Shown: positions 21,165-30,503 of the stretch, one piece after another
Numbering within the stretch: the first letter of the stretch is position 1
Layout: the number at the start of each line of letters is the position of its first letter
From: Saccharopolyspora rhizosphaerae
GTDB taxonomy: Bacteria; Actinomycetota; Actinomycetes; Mycobacteriales; Pseudonocardiaceae
Direction: 5' to 3'
Length of the DNA stretch: 64,000 nt
Assembly: GCF_003931915.1 (NCBI RefSeq)
Contig: NZ_RSAA01000007.1
Span: 310,001 to 374,000 of the forward strand
The notes under the pieces: generated by a model
Seen by the model: only the letters and a program-made list of their open reading frames with translations
Told to the model about the DNA's origin: nothing
Database searches by the model: none
Translations under genes and position numbers: made by a program

Positions 21165-21542
21165 CTAGTGCCGCATGACCTGCAGCGTCGCAGGAGAATG
21201 TCTGAGTCTGCTGCACGCGTGGTGCGCATCGGACTCCGCAGCCGGGAGCCGGGCAGGGTGGACGAGGTCGAGCTCGGCCGCGGTCCCACCCTGCACTCCG
21301 CGGAGCGGGTGCCGGTCGTGCTCGTGCCGCGTGTGGGCGCGTCGGTGCGTGGTCAGCCCCTGCAGGCGCTCGCGGAGCTTCTCGTTGTCGCGCTGCTCTG
21401 TGGTGTCAGGCTTGTGCTCGCTGCTCGCAGCGCAGCAGGCGGGTCCGGCCAGCGCGGCGTCGGTGGGGCCGAGCGCGGCGAGCACGACCGCGAAGAGCAG
21501 GAACAGCACCGCTCTCGTGACCTGCCATGCCCTGCCGCACAC
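21165..21542 (-). CDS. small secreted or membrane-anchored His-rich protein, unknown
   Basis: A 125-aa protein that I do not recognise. The GTG at 21542 has GGAGG six bases upstream, and codon third positions are strongly G/C, which supports coding. A hydrophobic segment at about residues 11-32 (VLFLLFAVVLAALG) ends in an Ala-x-Ala site near GPACC, so it may be exported. The middle has a His/Arg cluster (THRRAHTRHEHDRH), and four Cys are scattered along the chain. It lies 53 bp upstream of the carbonic anhydrase on the same strand. A metal-related role is possible but speculative. Confidence 0.55.
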   Translation of the reverse strand: MCGRAWQVTRAVLFLLFAVVLAALGPTDAALAGPACCAASSEHKPDTTEQRDNEKLRERLQGLTTHRRAHTRHEHDRHPLRGVQGGTAAELDLVHPARLPAAESDAHHACSRLRHSPATLQVMRH

Positions 21543-21882
21543 CGAATGCCTCCCGAACAGAACGAGCTGCGGATCCCCTTCCGGCGACACCGACGGTTCC
21601 GGGATGGAAGAGCGAAAGCGCTCAGTCGCCAACATTATCCGAAGACCCTCGTCCTCGCACACGTCACGGATCGGCGGAACGACTGGGAAACAGGTGAAAA
21701 TTCCGTGGTCCGGCGGCACGACCGCAACATTTCACCCGGTTGCCGGTGTGCGCGTGAGAGTTCGTCGCGTTCTGCGATCCCGGACGTCACCGTCCGCAGC
21801 GAGAATGTGATCTGCATGACCACATCGAGCGAAACCCAGATGTCATCCACCGTTCACGACGATTCCTCCGGGAAATGTCGTT
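21543..21882. other. AT-richer intergenic region upstream of the carbonic anhydrase unit
   Basis: About 340 bases with no gene, visibly richer in A/T than the surroundings. It contains a short inverted repeat GAGCG-AAAG-CGCTC near 21609-21622. On the minus strand a GATAAT-like -10 occurs near 21640. It probably holds the promoter for the secreted protein, carbonic anhydrase and SulP genes. Confidence 0.4.
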
Positions 21883-22605
21883 CTACTGGATCCGGTAGTG
21901 GTACGTGTGCGCACGTGTGAATCCCAAGGATTCGTAACGACTCCGCGCGACCGCGTTGGCGGTTTCGACTTGCAGGAACACACGCTCGGCCGACGCCCAG
22001 CCCACGCCCGCGCGGATGAGCGAAGCCGCCACCCCGCGTCGCCGCCACTCCGGGGCGGTGTGCATCCCGTAGAGGCCGCACCAGTCGTCGGAAACGGCGA
22101 ACATGCCCACTCCCACCGGATTCTCAGCGTGCACGGCGGTCGCGAAGGCGACGGGCGCGGGAGCGCGGTCCAAGCCCGGCTCCGGACGGCCACCGACCGC
22201 CGCGACCGCGTCCAGCCACCTCGAGCCGGGGGAGGGGTCCAGCAACACCTCGAAGTCCTGCGGCGGGCACGAGTGCAGCAGCGCCTCTCGGTCCGTCCGC
22301 ATGATCACCGTCGGTGCATCGGCCCGGTAGCCCCGCTCGGCCAGCAGCGAGTCCAGCTCGGAGTGCTCCTCCCACGGGCTGACCTGCACCGCCGGCGGGC
22401 TGGAACGCTCCGCGTAGAAGCGCTCCACCACCTCGATCGCGGCGTCCGGATCGGCGGACGAACCGAGCGGGAGGGCTGAGTTCGAACGGCGGCGGCGCAG
22501 CCGGTCGCAGTGCCGCAGCAACCAGCCGTCCTGGCGCACCACGGTCGTGGCGGGCCAGGTCGCCACCGCCGCGCGCTCGAGCTCAGAGGTCTCGCAGGCG
22601 CTCAC
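21883..22605 (-). CDS. GNAT-family N-acetyltransferase
   Basis: A 240-aa protein. The C-terminal half is a GNAT domain with the acetyl-CoA loop EWRRRGVAASLIRAGVGWA and the closing motif ARSRYESLGFTRAHTYHYR. The N-terminal half (TWPATTVVRQDGWLLR) resembles a degenerate second GNAT fold, as in several actinobacterial acetyltransferases. The substrate is unknown. The GTG start overlaps the stop of the kinase-like gene (GTGA), so the two are translationally coupled and may act on the same compound. Confidence 0.85.
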   Translation of the reverse strand: MSACETSELERAAVATWPATTVVRQDGWLLRHCDRLRRRRSNSALPLGSSADPDAAIEVVERFYAERSSPPAVQVSPWEEHSELDSLLAERGYRADAPTVIMRTDREALLHSCPPQDFEVLLDPSPGSRWLDAVAAVGGRPEPGLDRAPAPVAFATAVHAENPVGVGMFAVSDDWCGLYGMHTAPEWRRRGVAASLIRAGVGWASAERVFLQVETANAVARSRYESLGFTRAHTYHYRIQ

Positions 22606-23816
22606 TCGGTGCGGAAAGCCGGGTAGGGCTGCAGGTGCAGCGCTCCCGCTCCGAAGCGCTCCACCAGCGCGTCGATCACGGTGTCGGCGAACTCGGCGAC
22701 GTCGGTCAGCTGCGCGTCCTGGGCGTCGGAGCGCAGGTGCCTCCAGCGGTCCACCAGCGCCGTGCTGCGGCGCGGAGACGGCTGGTGCAGGTCGATGGGC
22801 CGATCGGTCTCACCCGTGCGCGGCAAGAACCACCAGGTCGAGACCCACACCCACAGCAGCTGGGCGTTGAACAACCGGGGCAGCAGCACCTCGTCGGAGT
22901 CCAGCTCGGGCCACACCTCGACGATCTCGGAACGCCAGGTCGCGAGCATGCTCTGCGCGAGGTTGTCCGGTAACGCGTAGGAGCACCACGAGGACGGGAA
23001 CGGGTACTGCAGGTAGGCCGCGTCCATCGCGACGTCGCGCACGCAGCCCCACTCGAAGTCCAGGAAGCGCACTCCGCTGGATCCGGTGACGAGGCTGTTC
23101 TCCGGGCAGATGTCCGACGGGCTGAACGACTGGTAGCGGCTGGAGCCCAGCTGTTCGGAGGCCGTGGTGAGCCGCTCGACGAGCTCCGGCGGTGTGCTCA
23201 CGCCGAGGATCTGGCTGAGCAGTTCGGGCAGTTCCTCCACCGAGGAGGCGATGTCGTCGGCGACCGGGTCGGTCCAGGACTTGGCACCGAGCCGGCGCAG
23301 CAGGGCGTCGAAGTCCGCGGCGCAGCCGGCGGTGCTGCTGTGCAGGCGCCCGAGCGCCCGCGCCCACGCGAGCAGGGCGCGCTCGGCGGCGCGCGGGTCC
23401 TCGCCGAAGAGCACGTCGGCGAGCGTGGAACCACGGCCGAGGTCTTCCAGCACGAGCAGCCGCTCGTTGACGTCGTGGGCGATCAGCTCGGGGCTGACGC
23501 GCGCCTCCGGAGGCAGCGCCGTGGTCAGCTGGCAGCTGGCCGCCTCGTGCGCGAACGGGTCGGAACGCGCTTCCGGCGGGCACTCCCCGTAGTGCTTGAC
23601 GACCACGGTGCGCGGCAGTTCGAACGGCGACTCGGCGATCCGCACCCGCAGCACGACCGAGCGGTCACTACCGCCCAAGTCCTCCGCGTCGGCAAGCCGC
23701 ACCGGAGCTCCAGTCCTCTTGCTCAGCACCGCTTCTGCCGTGGCGACGGTGTCAGTCGCCTCGGTGCTGGCCGGGACCCGGACCTCCGGGGGGCCGGTGG
23801 TGATCTCCACGCTCAT
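22602..23816 (-). CDS. aminoglycoside phosphotransferase-like protein with altered catalytic motif
   Basis: A 404-aa protein of the APH/choline kinase superfamily. The N-lobe Lys is in RTVVVKHYGE, a hinge-like LLVLEDLGRG follows, and the metal-binding loop is FLDFEWG. The catalytic loop, usually HxDxxxxN, reads SPSDICPEN: Asp and Asn are kept but the His is Ser. It may be a kinase with a changed loop or a pseudo-kinase. It is coupled to the GNAT gene. A role in antibiotic resistance is not implied; many family members act on metabolites. Confidence 0.8.
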   Translation of the reverse strand: MSVEITTGPPEVRVPASTEATDTVATAEAVLSKRTGAPVRLADAEDLGGSDRSVVLRVRIAESPFELPRTVVVKHYGECPPEARSDPFAHEAASCQLTTALPPEARVSPELIAHDVNERLLVLEDLGRGSTLADVLFGEDPRAAERALLAWARALGRLHSSTAGCAADFDALLRRLGAKSWTDPVADDIASSVEELPELLSQILGVSTPPELVERLTTASEQLGSSRYQSFSPSDICPENSLVTGSSGVRFLDFEWGCVRDVAMDAAYLQYPFPSSWCSYALPDNLAQSMLATWRSEIVEVWPELDSDEVLLPRLFNAQLLWVWVSTWWFLPRTGETDRPIDLHQPSPRRSTALVDRWRHLRSDAQDAQLTDVAEFADTVIDALVERFGAGALHLQPYPAFRTE

Positions 23817-23945
23817 CGTCTCCAGACACTACCCCCACAACCTGAACATGAACCGCCATGACCGGTTAAGTGACGCCTAACCGGGCATGCGCCATGTGCG
23901 CTGCGTGTTCACCCCTGAACTGGCGACGCACACGACTCCCTGGGC

Positions 23946-23970
23946 GTTGACGGACGCGGCCTCCGTCAAC
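23946..23970. terminator. short perfect hairpin between aspS and the kinase-like gene
   Basis: GTTGACGGA and its exact complement (9 bp) flank a 7-base loop. It lies in the 258-bp gap between the start of the kinase-like gene and the end of aspS, with no following T-run. It may be a minor terminator or a transcript processing site. Confidence 0.4.
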
Positions 23971-24021
23971 GTTGCACCGGGCGGGAACTCCGGTGCACTT
24001 CGACCTCCCGCACATGAGTGA

Positions 24022-24056
24022 GCCCGGCCGAGCGCGGGTTCGCGCTCGGGCCGGGC
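24022..24056 (-). terminator. aspS terminator hairpin
   Basis: GCCCGGCCGAGCGCG pairs with a downstream complement containing one bulged G; the loop is GGTT. It lies about 20 bp past the aspS stop and is very stable. The T-run of classical terminators is absent, as is common in high-GC actinobacteria. Confidence 0.75.
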
Positions 24057-24074
24057 CACTCAGCGGGAGCACTG

Positions 24075-25871
24075 TCAGCCCTGCGACTCGCCCTTCTCGG
24101 CGTCCTTCTGCTGCTTGGGCTTCGCGTCGATGCCGGCTTCCTTGCGCTGCGCCTCGGTGATCGGCGCCGGCGCGGCGGTCAGCGGGTCGAAGCCGCCACC
24201 GCTCTTCGGGAAGGCGATGACGTCGCGCAGCGACTCCGCACCGGCCAGCAGCATGCAGATCCGGTCCCAGCCGAAGGCGATGCCACCGTGCGGCGGGGCG
24301 CCGTACTTGAACGCCTCGAGCAGGAAGCCGAACTTCTCCTGGGCCTCCTCCTCGGTGATGCCCAGCAGTGCGAACACCCGCTCCTGCAGGTCCGGCCGGT
24401 GGATGCGGATGGATCCGCCGCCGATCTCGTTGCCGTTGCAGACGATGTCGTAGGCCCAGGCCAGCGCGTGCTCCGGGTCCTTGTCGAAGTTGTCGATCCA
24501 CTCGGCGTTCGGCGAGGTGAACGGGTGGTGCACCGCGGTCCACTTCCCGCTGCCGACCGCGACGTCGCCGGCCTCCATGTCCTCGACGGGCTCGAACATC
24601 GGCGCGTCGACGATCCAGACGAACGACCAGGCGTCGTGGTCGATGAGGCCGCAGCGCTCGGCGATCTCCAGGCGGGCAGCGCCCAGCAGCGCGCGGGCCG
24701 AGGACTTCGAGCCCGCGCCGAAGAACACGCAGTCGCCGGGGTTGGCGCCGACGGCTTTGGCCAGGCCCTCGCGCTCGGACTCGGACAAGTTCTTGGCGAC
24801 CGGGCCGGAGAGCTCACCGTCCTCGCCGACGAGCACGTAGGCCAGGCCCTTGGCGCCACGCTGCTTGGCCCACTCCTGCCAGGCGTCGAGCTGGCGGCGC
24901 GGCTGGTCGGCACCACCGGGCATGACCACGGCACCGACGTAGGGCGCCTGGAACACCCGGAAGGGGGTGTTCTTGAAGTACTCGGTCATCTCGGTGAGCT
25001 CGAGGCCGAAGCGCAGGTCGGGCTTGTCGGTGCCGTAGCGGGCCATCGCCTCGGCGTAGCTCATCCGCTGGATCGGGCGCGGGATCTCGTGCCCGATCAG
25101 CTTCCACAGACCGGCCAGGACCTCCTCGGCGAGCTCGATGACGTCGTTCTGCTCGACGAAGCTCATCTCGATGTCGAGCTGGGTGAACTCCGGCTGCCGG
25201 TCGGCGCGGAAGTCCTCGTCGCGGTAGCAGCGGGCGATCTGGAAGTAGCGCTCCATGCCGCCGACCATCAGCAGCTGCTTGAACAGCTGCGGCGACTGCG
25301 GCAGCGCGTACCAGGAACCGGGCTGCAGACGGGCCGGGATGAGGAAGTCACGAGCGCCCTCGGGGGTCGAGCGCGTCATGGTGGGCGTCTCGACCTCGAC
25401 GAAGTCGCGGGAGTGCAGCGTCTCGCGCGCGACGCGGTTGACGTCGCTGCGCAGCCGCATGATGCGCGCGGGCTCGGTGCGGCGCAGGTCCAGGTAGCGG
25501 TGCTTGAGGCGGATCTCCTCGCCGACCTCGAGGTGCTCGTCGAGCGGGAACGGGAGCGGGGCCGCCTCGCTGAGGACCTCCAGGTCGGTGACGGTCACCT
25601 CGATGGAGCCGGTGGGGATCTCCGGGTTCTCGTTGCCCTCCGGGCGGACGACGACCTCACCGGTGACCTTGATGCAGAACTCGGCGCGCAGCCGGTGGGC
25701 GCGCTCCGCCATCTCGCCCTCGCGGAAGACGACCTGGGAGACGCCGGACGCGTCGCGCAGATCGATGAAGATGACTCCGCCGTGATCGCGACGGCGCGCC
25801 ACCCACCCGGCGAGGGTGACGGTCTGCCCGGCATGACCGGCGCGGAGCGATCCGGCCTCGTGCGTGCGCAT
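24075..25871 (-). CDS. aspS: aspartyl-tRNA synthetase
   Basis: A 598-aa bacterial-type class II synthetase. The N-terminal OB fold carries [20 protein letters not shown]. The catalytic core has [18 protein letters not shown] (motif 2 region), a GAD insertion domain, and motif 3 in [13 protein letters not shown]. The C-terminal tail is Lys/Glu-rich. The ATG at 25871 is directly preceded by GTG (GTGATG), and either could start; the family N-terminus MRTHEAGSL favours these over the upstream frame extension. Confidence 0.96.
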   Translation of the reverse strand: MRTHEAGSLRAGHAGQTVTLAGWVARRRDHGGVIFIDLRDASGVSQVVFREGEMAERAHRLRAEFCIKVTGEVVVRPEGNENPEIPTGSIEVTVTDLEVLSEAAPLPFPLDEHLEVGEEIRLKHRYLDLRRTEPARIMRLRSDVNRVARETLHSRDFVEVETPTMTRSTPEGARDFLIPARLQPGSWYALPQSPQLFKQLLMVGGMERYFQIARCYRDEDFRADRQPEFTQLDIEMSFVEQNDVIELAEEVLAGLWKLIGHEIPRPIQRMSYAEAMARYGTDKPDLRFGLELTEMTEYFKNTPFRVFQAPYVGAVVMPGGADQPRRQLDAWQEWAKQRGAKGLAYVLVGEDGELSGPVAKNLSESEREGLAKAVGANPGDCVFFGAGSKSSARALLGAARLEIAERCGLIDHDAWSFVWIVDAPMFEPVEDMEAGDVAVGSGKWTAVHHPFTSPNAEWIDNFDKDPEHALAWAYDIVCNGNEIGGGSIRIHRPDLQERVFALLGITEEEAQEKFGFLLEAFKYGAPPHGGIAFGWDRICMLLAGAESLRDVIAFPKSGGGFDPLTAAPAPITEAQRKEAGIDAKPKQQKDAEKGESQG

Positions 25872-26305
25872 CACGGGTGCTGAGCTCCTTCTTCCGCTGT
25901 ACCAGCGTTCGACTGCGTTGATGACTTCCCGCGGGCATGAGCAGGCGGGACGCAAGGTTCCAGGCTAGCCAACCTGCGCTCGGCGATCGCGAGCAGGTCG
26001 GCGGCGGCTCCCGCGATGTGAGCCGTTCCGCGCGGAGCCTCGACCGGGCCGTGCCGATCGTGCGACTCTGGTTCACACCATTCTGGTCTATGGCGGTCGC
26101 GAATTCTCGTTTTCGCCAAACCGGTTGCCGATCGAGTGAACAATGTGGGTCGCTGGATCCGTGTGAGAGGAAGAACCAGAAAGCACAGGCATCGACCGAG
26201 GGGCTACTCCTTTCGATGGAGACGGCTACCGGAACTCGGTCGTTGCGCAACAAGTGACCCACTGATTAGCGTAAGTTCGGAATTCGCCGGACACGAGGAG
26301 TAACG
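25872..26305. other. aspS/HTH divergent intergenic region
   Basis: A 434-bp gap between divergent genes, presumably with both promoters. On the plus strand TTGCGC at 26243-26248 and TAGCGT at 26267-26272 are 18 bp apart, making a weak promoter candidate for the HTH gene. The stretch 26040-26220 is less GC-rich than average. No gene or RNA structure is evident. Confidence 0.4.
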
Positions 26306-27406
26306 ATGACCGGCCCGAAAACCGAGGCCCGCCCGACCGCCCGCTCCGCCGTTCGCGGCATGCCGCCGGGCGCACCGCAGGCCCACCCGACCCAGCAGGC
26401 ACCTGCACAGGCCACGAAGCCGCAACCGACGCAGCAGGCCGGCGCCATCTCGGCCGAGCTGGCGGAGCTGCTCCGAACGGGTCCGTTCGAAGCCGCCCTG
26501 CGCACCGCGATCCGGTCCAGCCGCCTGAGCCTGGAGCGCATCCAGCACCGCCTGCGCGCCAGGGGCACGCCGGTCAGCATCACCGCGCTCAGCTACTGGC
26601 AGTCCGGTCGGCGTCGCCCCGAGCGCCCCGATTCTCTGCTGGCGCTGGCCCAGCTGGAACAGGTCCTGGGCGTGCCGGAAGGCTCCCTGTCCGCGCTGCT
26701 CGGTCCGCCGCGCCCGCGCGGCCGCACCCGGCAGGCCTCCACCGAAGCACCGCCGCTGAGCGCGCTGTGGTCGGAGCACGAGTCGGCCGCGGAGCTGCTC
26801 ACCAAGATCGACACCAACCACGACAGCAAGCTCACGCGGCTGTCACACCACGACGTGGTCCACGTCGACCAGCACGGTGACCTGCGCAAGATCCGCACGC
26901 GCAAGCTCGTCCGCGCCGAGACCAACAACGCGGACCGCTGGGTGATCATGTTCGACGGCGCGTCCTCGGTGGCCACGCCGCCGATCATCCGGCCGATCCG
27001 GTCCTGCCGGCTGGGCCAGGTGCTCACCGACCACGCCCGCGACCTGGTGGTCGCCGAGCTGCTGTTCGACCACGCCTTGGCGCGCGGCGAAACGCTGCTG
27101 CTGGAGTACGAGATCATCGATCCGCCGACCGGGCCGAACGAGGCCGAGCACAGCTTCTGCCGGCTGTTCCGGCTGCCCGTGCGCCAGTACGTGGTGGAGC
27201 TGCAGTTCGACCCGGCGCACCCGCCCACCGGCTGCGAGAGCTACGTCGGCGACTCGGCGATGCAGGAGAACGAATCGCCGAAGCCCCTCCAGGTGGATCG
27301 GTTCGGCCGGGCGCACGCCGTCGCGCTGGACTTCGGCATGGGTGTCTTCGGTGTTCGCTGGCAGCCCGAAGAGCCGCAGGAGGCACCGAGCTCGGAGAGC
27401 GAGTAA
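26306..27406 (+). CDS. HTH (XRE-like) regulator with conserved C-terminal domain
   Basis: A 366-aa protein. The first 50 residues are a Pro/Gln/Ala-rich linker with repeated PTQQA phrases. An XRE-like helix-turn-helix follows at about residues 70-110 (LSLERIQHRLRARGTPVSITALSYWQSGRRRPE). The remaining 200 residues form a domain I do not recognise, with DRWVIMFDG and LLEYEIIDPPTGPNEAEHSFCRLFRLP; it may bind a ligand or another protein. A good GAGGAG precedes the ATG. It stands alone and its targets are unknown. Confidence 0.8.
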   Translation: MTGPKTEARPTARSAVRGMPPGAPQAHPTQQAPAQATKPQPTQQAGAISAELAELLRTGPFEAALRTAIRSSRLSLERIQHRLRARGTPVSITALSYWQSGRRRPERPDSLLALAQLEQVLGVPEGSLSALLGPPRPRGRTRQASTEAPPLSALWSEHESAAELLTKIDTNHDSKLTRLSHHDVVHVDQHGDLRKIRTRKLVRAETNNADRWVIMFDGASSVATPPIIRPIRSCRLGQVLTDHARDLVVAELLFDHALARGETLLLEYEIIDPPTGPNEAEHSFCRLFRLPVRQYVVELQFDPAHPPTGCESYVGDSAMQENESPKPLQVDRFGRAHAVALDFGMGVFGVRWQPEEPQEAPSSESE

Positions 27407-27927
27407 CCCGGTCCAGCGACCGCAGGTCACCCACCCTCCTGCACGCGGTGTAACGAAGACGTGAACAATTCAAGAAAGTGCTGAAAGCCCAGAGCAGCGC
27501 ATCCCGGCAATGGAGAGCACAGCGTCGAGGAGCGTTCTGGGCAGAATAGGAACTCCGGATTTCAACTGCTTCCGGAACAGATTCCGAAAAACACCGAGAG
27601 GCCGAGCCGCGCACGTGGGCTCGGCCTCGCGCTTCCCCGACCAACCGAACGTTCAGTTGATTCCAGCGCGCTCGGAAGCCCCCGCACCGAACGTCGGCCA
27701 GCCGTGAGGACCTCCCCCTCGACGGCATTCGCTCGGGCAGGAGGGGCCATCAGCACCGCCCGGTTTGCAGCCCTGCTCCTGGGGCCTCAGCGGGTCCCCG
27801 GAAGGACCGAACACGCATCAGACCGGCGCTCGCGAACGACACTCCCTCCCCGGAGATCTCTCCCAGAACCGGCCCGACCGCCCGCCATCACGTCAGCGGA
27901 GCTCTCCACTGAACCGCCGCCCGACCC
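27407..27927. other. noncoding gap between HTH gene and radical SAM gene
   Basis: About 520 bases between convergent genes with no gene I can support. It contains one strong hairpin (listed separately). Around 27440-27600 the composition is less GC-rich. The short open frames here lack ribosome sites and typical codon use. Confidence 0.5.
27598..27628 (-). terminator. strong hairpin with T-run on the minus strand
   Basis: GAGGCCGAGCC and its perfect complement (11 bp) flank a 9-base loop. On the plus strand the hairpin is preceded by a run of five A, which is five T after the hairpin on the minus strand, so it looks like an intrinsic terminator for minus-strand transcription. It sits about 300 bp past the radical SAM stop and may end that transcript, or block read-through into the HTH gene. 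Confidence 0.65.
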
Positions 27928-29004
27928 TCACAGCAGTGCGAGTTGGCGTTCCCGGTCCCGATCGGCGTCGTCCTGCGGTGGCTGCTCCTCCTGCTGCGGG
28001 CCGAAGTCGGCGGGTGGCTGTGGTGGCGTCAGACCGTGGCGGCGCTTGGCGTCGTCAACCAGCTGCAGGACGTGCCGCTGGTAGGACTTCGGCGCGTAGG
28101 CACCGTTGCGGTAGAGGCGTTCGTACAGCGGAAGCAGGTCCGGTCGCCGCGCGCTGAGCCACTCGTGGAACCACTCACGCGCGCCCGAGCGCAGGTGCAG
28201 CACGAGCGGCGTCAGGCTCACCGCGCCCGCGTCGGCGATCGCGGCCACCGTGGCGTCGATCTGCTCCGGCGAGTCGCTGAGCCCGGGCAGGATCGGCGCC
28301 ATCAGCACCGAGCACCCGATGCCCGCGTCGGCGAACCGGCGCACCACGTCGAGCCGGCGCAGCGGCGAGGGCGTCCCGGGTTCCACCTCCCGCCACAGCG
28401 CCTCGTCGACCGACCCGATCGAGGTCGCGATCGACACCCGGGCGCGCTGCGCGGCTTGGGCGATGGGGTCCAGGTCGCGGAGGATCAAGGTGCCCTTGGT
28501 CAGGATCGAGAACGGGTTCGCCCGGTCGCGCAGCGCGGCGATGATCTCCGGCATGAGCCGGTAGCGCCCCTCCGCGCGCTGGTAGGGGTCGGTGTTGGTG
28601 CCCATCGCGATCGGCTCGCCCTCCCAGCGTGGGCGCGCCAGCTCCTTGCGCAGCAACGACGGCGCGTTGACCTTCACCACGACCTTGCTGTCGAAGTCGT
28701 GCCCCGCGTCCAAGTCGAGGTAGGTGTGGGTCCGACGGGCGAAGCAGTAGACGCAGGCGTGCGTGCACCCGCGGTAGGGGTTCACCGTCCACCTGAACGG
28801 CACCTGGGACTCCCCCGGCACCCTGTTGATGATCGACTTGGCCTGGATCTCGATCGCGAAGGCGTCCTCGGTCCCGGCCTCGATCGGCACCGGGTCGGGC
28901 AGCTTCAGCCCGGCCCGACCGGTCCCGCGCACCACGGGATCGGGCAGCCCGAGCGGCAACTCCTCCGACCGACCGGTGTCGACCCGCTGCTGTTCCCACC
29001 GCAT
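27928..29004 (-). CDS. radical SAM protein, Rv2578c/SplB-like family
   Basis: A 358-aa radical SAM protein. The iron-sulfur motif is CTHACVYC in NPYRGCTHACVYCFAR, near residue 80. Other family features are PIAMGTNTDPYQRAEG and FSILTKGTLILRDLD. M. tuberculosis carries a homologue at the equivalent place (Rv2578c), so it belongs to the conserved backbone. The reaction is unknown; relatives include spore photoproduct lyase-like proteins. The C-terminus ends in a low-complexity PQQEEQPPQDD tail. Confidence 0.9.
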   Translation of the reverse strand: MRWEQQRVDTGRSEELPLGLPDPVVRGTGRAGLKLPDPVPIEAGTEDAFAIEIQAKSIINRVPGESQVPFRWTVNPYRGCTHACVYCFARRTHTYLDLDAGHDFDSKVVVKVNAPSLLRKELARPRWEGEPIAMGTNTDPYQRAEGRYRLMPEIIAALRDRANPFSILTKGTLILRDLDPIAQAAQRARVSIATSIGSVDEALWREVEPGTPSPLRRLDVVRRFADAGIGCSVLMAPILPGLSDSPEQIDATVAAIADAGAVSLTPLVLHLRSGAREWFHEWLSARRPDLLPLYERLYRNGAYAPKSYQRHVLQLVDDAKRRHGLTPPQPPADFGPQQEEQPPQDDADRDRERQLALL

Positions 29005-29133
29005 GGCTTCATTCGAACACAGATTCGACGTGCTGTCGAGGCGCTCCCCCGCACCTCACTCGAACGAGCGTATCGGCTGGTCAGGGCCTGGTCGAGCGCC
29101 GGACCCGTGCAGGGTCGAGCGACCCGCGGCTCC

Positions 29134-30279
29134 TCAGGGCGCGAGCAGGACGACGGAGTTGTGGCCTCCCATGCCGATGGAGGACTTGACCGTGACGCCG
29201 TCGCGGACCGAGGTGGGGCCGTCCAGCAGGCGCGGGTGGCCCGGCGCCTTCCTCGGCGGGGCGGGGATGGTGCCGCGGTCGAAGGCGAGTGCGGTGGCAG
29301 CGATCTCCACCGCCGAGGCCGCGCCCTGGCAGTGGCCGACGAGCGGTTTGACCGAGTACAGCGCGGCGTCGGGCGGGAACAGCGCGTCGAAGATCTCCGC
29401 CTCCGCGCGATCGCACTGGGCCGTTCCGGGGCCGTGCGCGTGGAGGTAGCGCACGTTCGACGGCTCGACCCCGGCGTCGGCGAAGGCTTCCTCGAAGCAG
29501 CGGGTGACCTCGGCCAGGCCGGGGTCGATCGAGGTGACGTGGTGCGCGTCGTGCGACATCGCCCCGCCCAGCACGGTCAGGTACGGGGTCCCGCCGCTCA
29601 CCCGCGACAGGACCATGGCCACCGACGCCTCGCCCATCGGGAACCCCCGGCTGCCCTGCTGGAAGGGCTTGCACACCTCGAGCGGCTCGGCGTCCGTGAA
29701 CGTGACCCCGAGGCGTTCGAAGTGCAGCACGTTCTCCGGCGTCGCGGAGATGTCGGTGGCCACGAAGACGACGTCGTCGACGATGCCCGAGTCCAGCCAC
29801 GCCTTCGCGGTGAGCAGCCCCGCGTTGCCGGACGAGCACATCGCCGAGACGTTCATCGCCGGGCCGTGGAACCCGAACTCCTTCATCAGCAACGACATCG
29901 GCGTCGAGGGCATCAGCCCCAGGTAGTCGCGCGAGGGCACGTCACCACCGCGGTGCAGGTAGAAGTCGCGCCACAGGTCCACTTCGCCGAGCACGACCGC
30001 GTGCAGCAGTCCGACCCGCCGGCCGGCGCTCCACCCGCGTGCGCGCGCGTCGGCCACCGCTTCGCGCGCTGCGCTGCGCATCGCGCGGCCGAACCTGCTC
30101 GGCCCGTCGGCCTCGTCCCCACCGGGCGGCACGACAGCGACCCACGCGGCCCGGTCGTGGCTCTCCCCGTAGCCGTCGACCAGCGAGGCCGCGTGCTCGC
30201 CGCCGAGCATGCCGTTCCAGAACGGCTCGACTCCCCAGCCGTACCCGGTCACCGCTCCTAATCCTTGCAACGTCAGCAC
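29134..30279 (-). CDS. orphan beta-ketoacyl synthase
   Basis: A ketosynthase of 381 aa from the GTG at 30279 (384 from the GTG at 30288). I prefer 30279 because GAGG then lies nine bases upstream, whereas for 30288 it abuts the start codon. The nucleophile is Cys in NVSAMCSSGNAGL, and the two His are in HAHGPGT and VGHCQGAAS, so the Cys-His-His triad is intact and condensation or chain transfer is plausible. There is no acyl carrier protein, ketoreductase or malonyltransferase nearby, so the partner pathway is unknown. HGPGT replaces the usual HGTGT. It could be a fatty acid, polyketide or aryl-polyene-type enzyme. Confidence 0.85.
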   Translation of the reverse strand: MLTLQGLGAVTGYGWGVEPFWNGMLGGEHAASLVDGYGESHDRAAWVAVVPPGGDEADGPSRFGRAMRSAAREAVADARARGWSAGRRVGLLHAVVLGEVDLWRDFYLHRGGDVPSRDYLGLMPSTPMSLLMKEFGFHGPAMNVSAMCSSGNAGLLTAKAWLDSGIVDDVVFVATDISATPENVLHFERLGVTFTDAEPLEVCKPFQQGSRGFPMGEASVAMVLSRVSGGTPYLTVLGGAMSHDAHHVTSIDPGLAEVTRCFEEAFADAGVEPSNVRYLHAHGPGTAQCDRAEAEIFDALFPPDAALYSVKPLVGHCQGAASAVEIAATALAFDRGTIPAPPRKAPGHPRLLDGPTSVRDGVTVKSSIGMGGHNSVVLLAP

Positions 30280-30363
30280 TTCCCTCACCTCGGAAACGAT
30301 CGGCCCTGTTCAGGGCGGGTGTTGATCCCTGCCTCGGGCAGATCGTCGTGGTGAGGTGGTGCG

Positions 30364-30503
30364 CTACAACGCCGCGGACCGGATGGCCTCCCGGATGCGC
30401 GGGTAGGTGCCGCAGCGGCAGATGTTGCGCAGCGTGTCGAGGTCGGCGTCGGTGATCTCACGGCCTTCGGCCGAAACCCGGCGCACCAGCGCGAACGCCT
30501 GCG
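30364..30503 (-). pseudogene. C-terminal remnant of a [2Fe-2S]-binding oxidoreductase subunit
   Basis: The minus strand from about 30503 to the TAG at 30364-30366 reads as the end of a CoxS/IorA-type small subunit: a DADLDTLRNICRCGTYPRIREAI segment (Cys pair CRC of the second cluster) followed by a short tail. The N-terminal ferredoxin-like half and any start are missing. The match stops abruptly where a plus-strand TetR fragment begins, which suggests a deletion joining two truncated genes. Confidence 0.7.

Noticed and set aside
23877-24059. A 60-codon minus-strand frame between the kinase-like gene and aspS
   Set aside because: It spans two hairpins, lacks a ribosome site and has no recognisable similarity.
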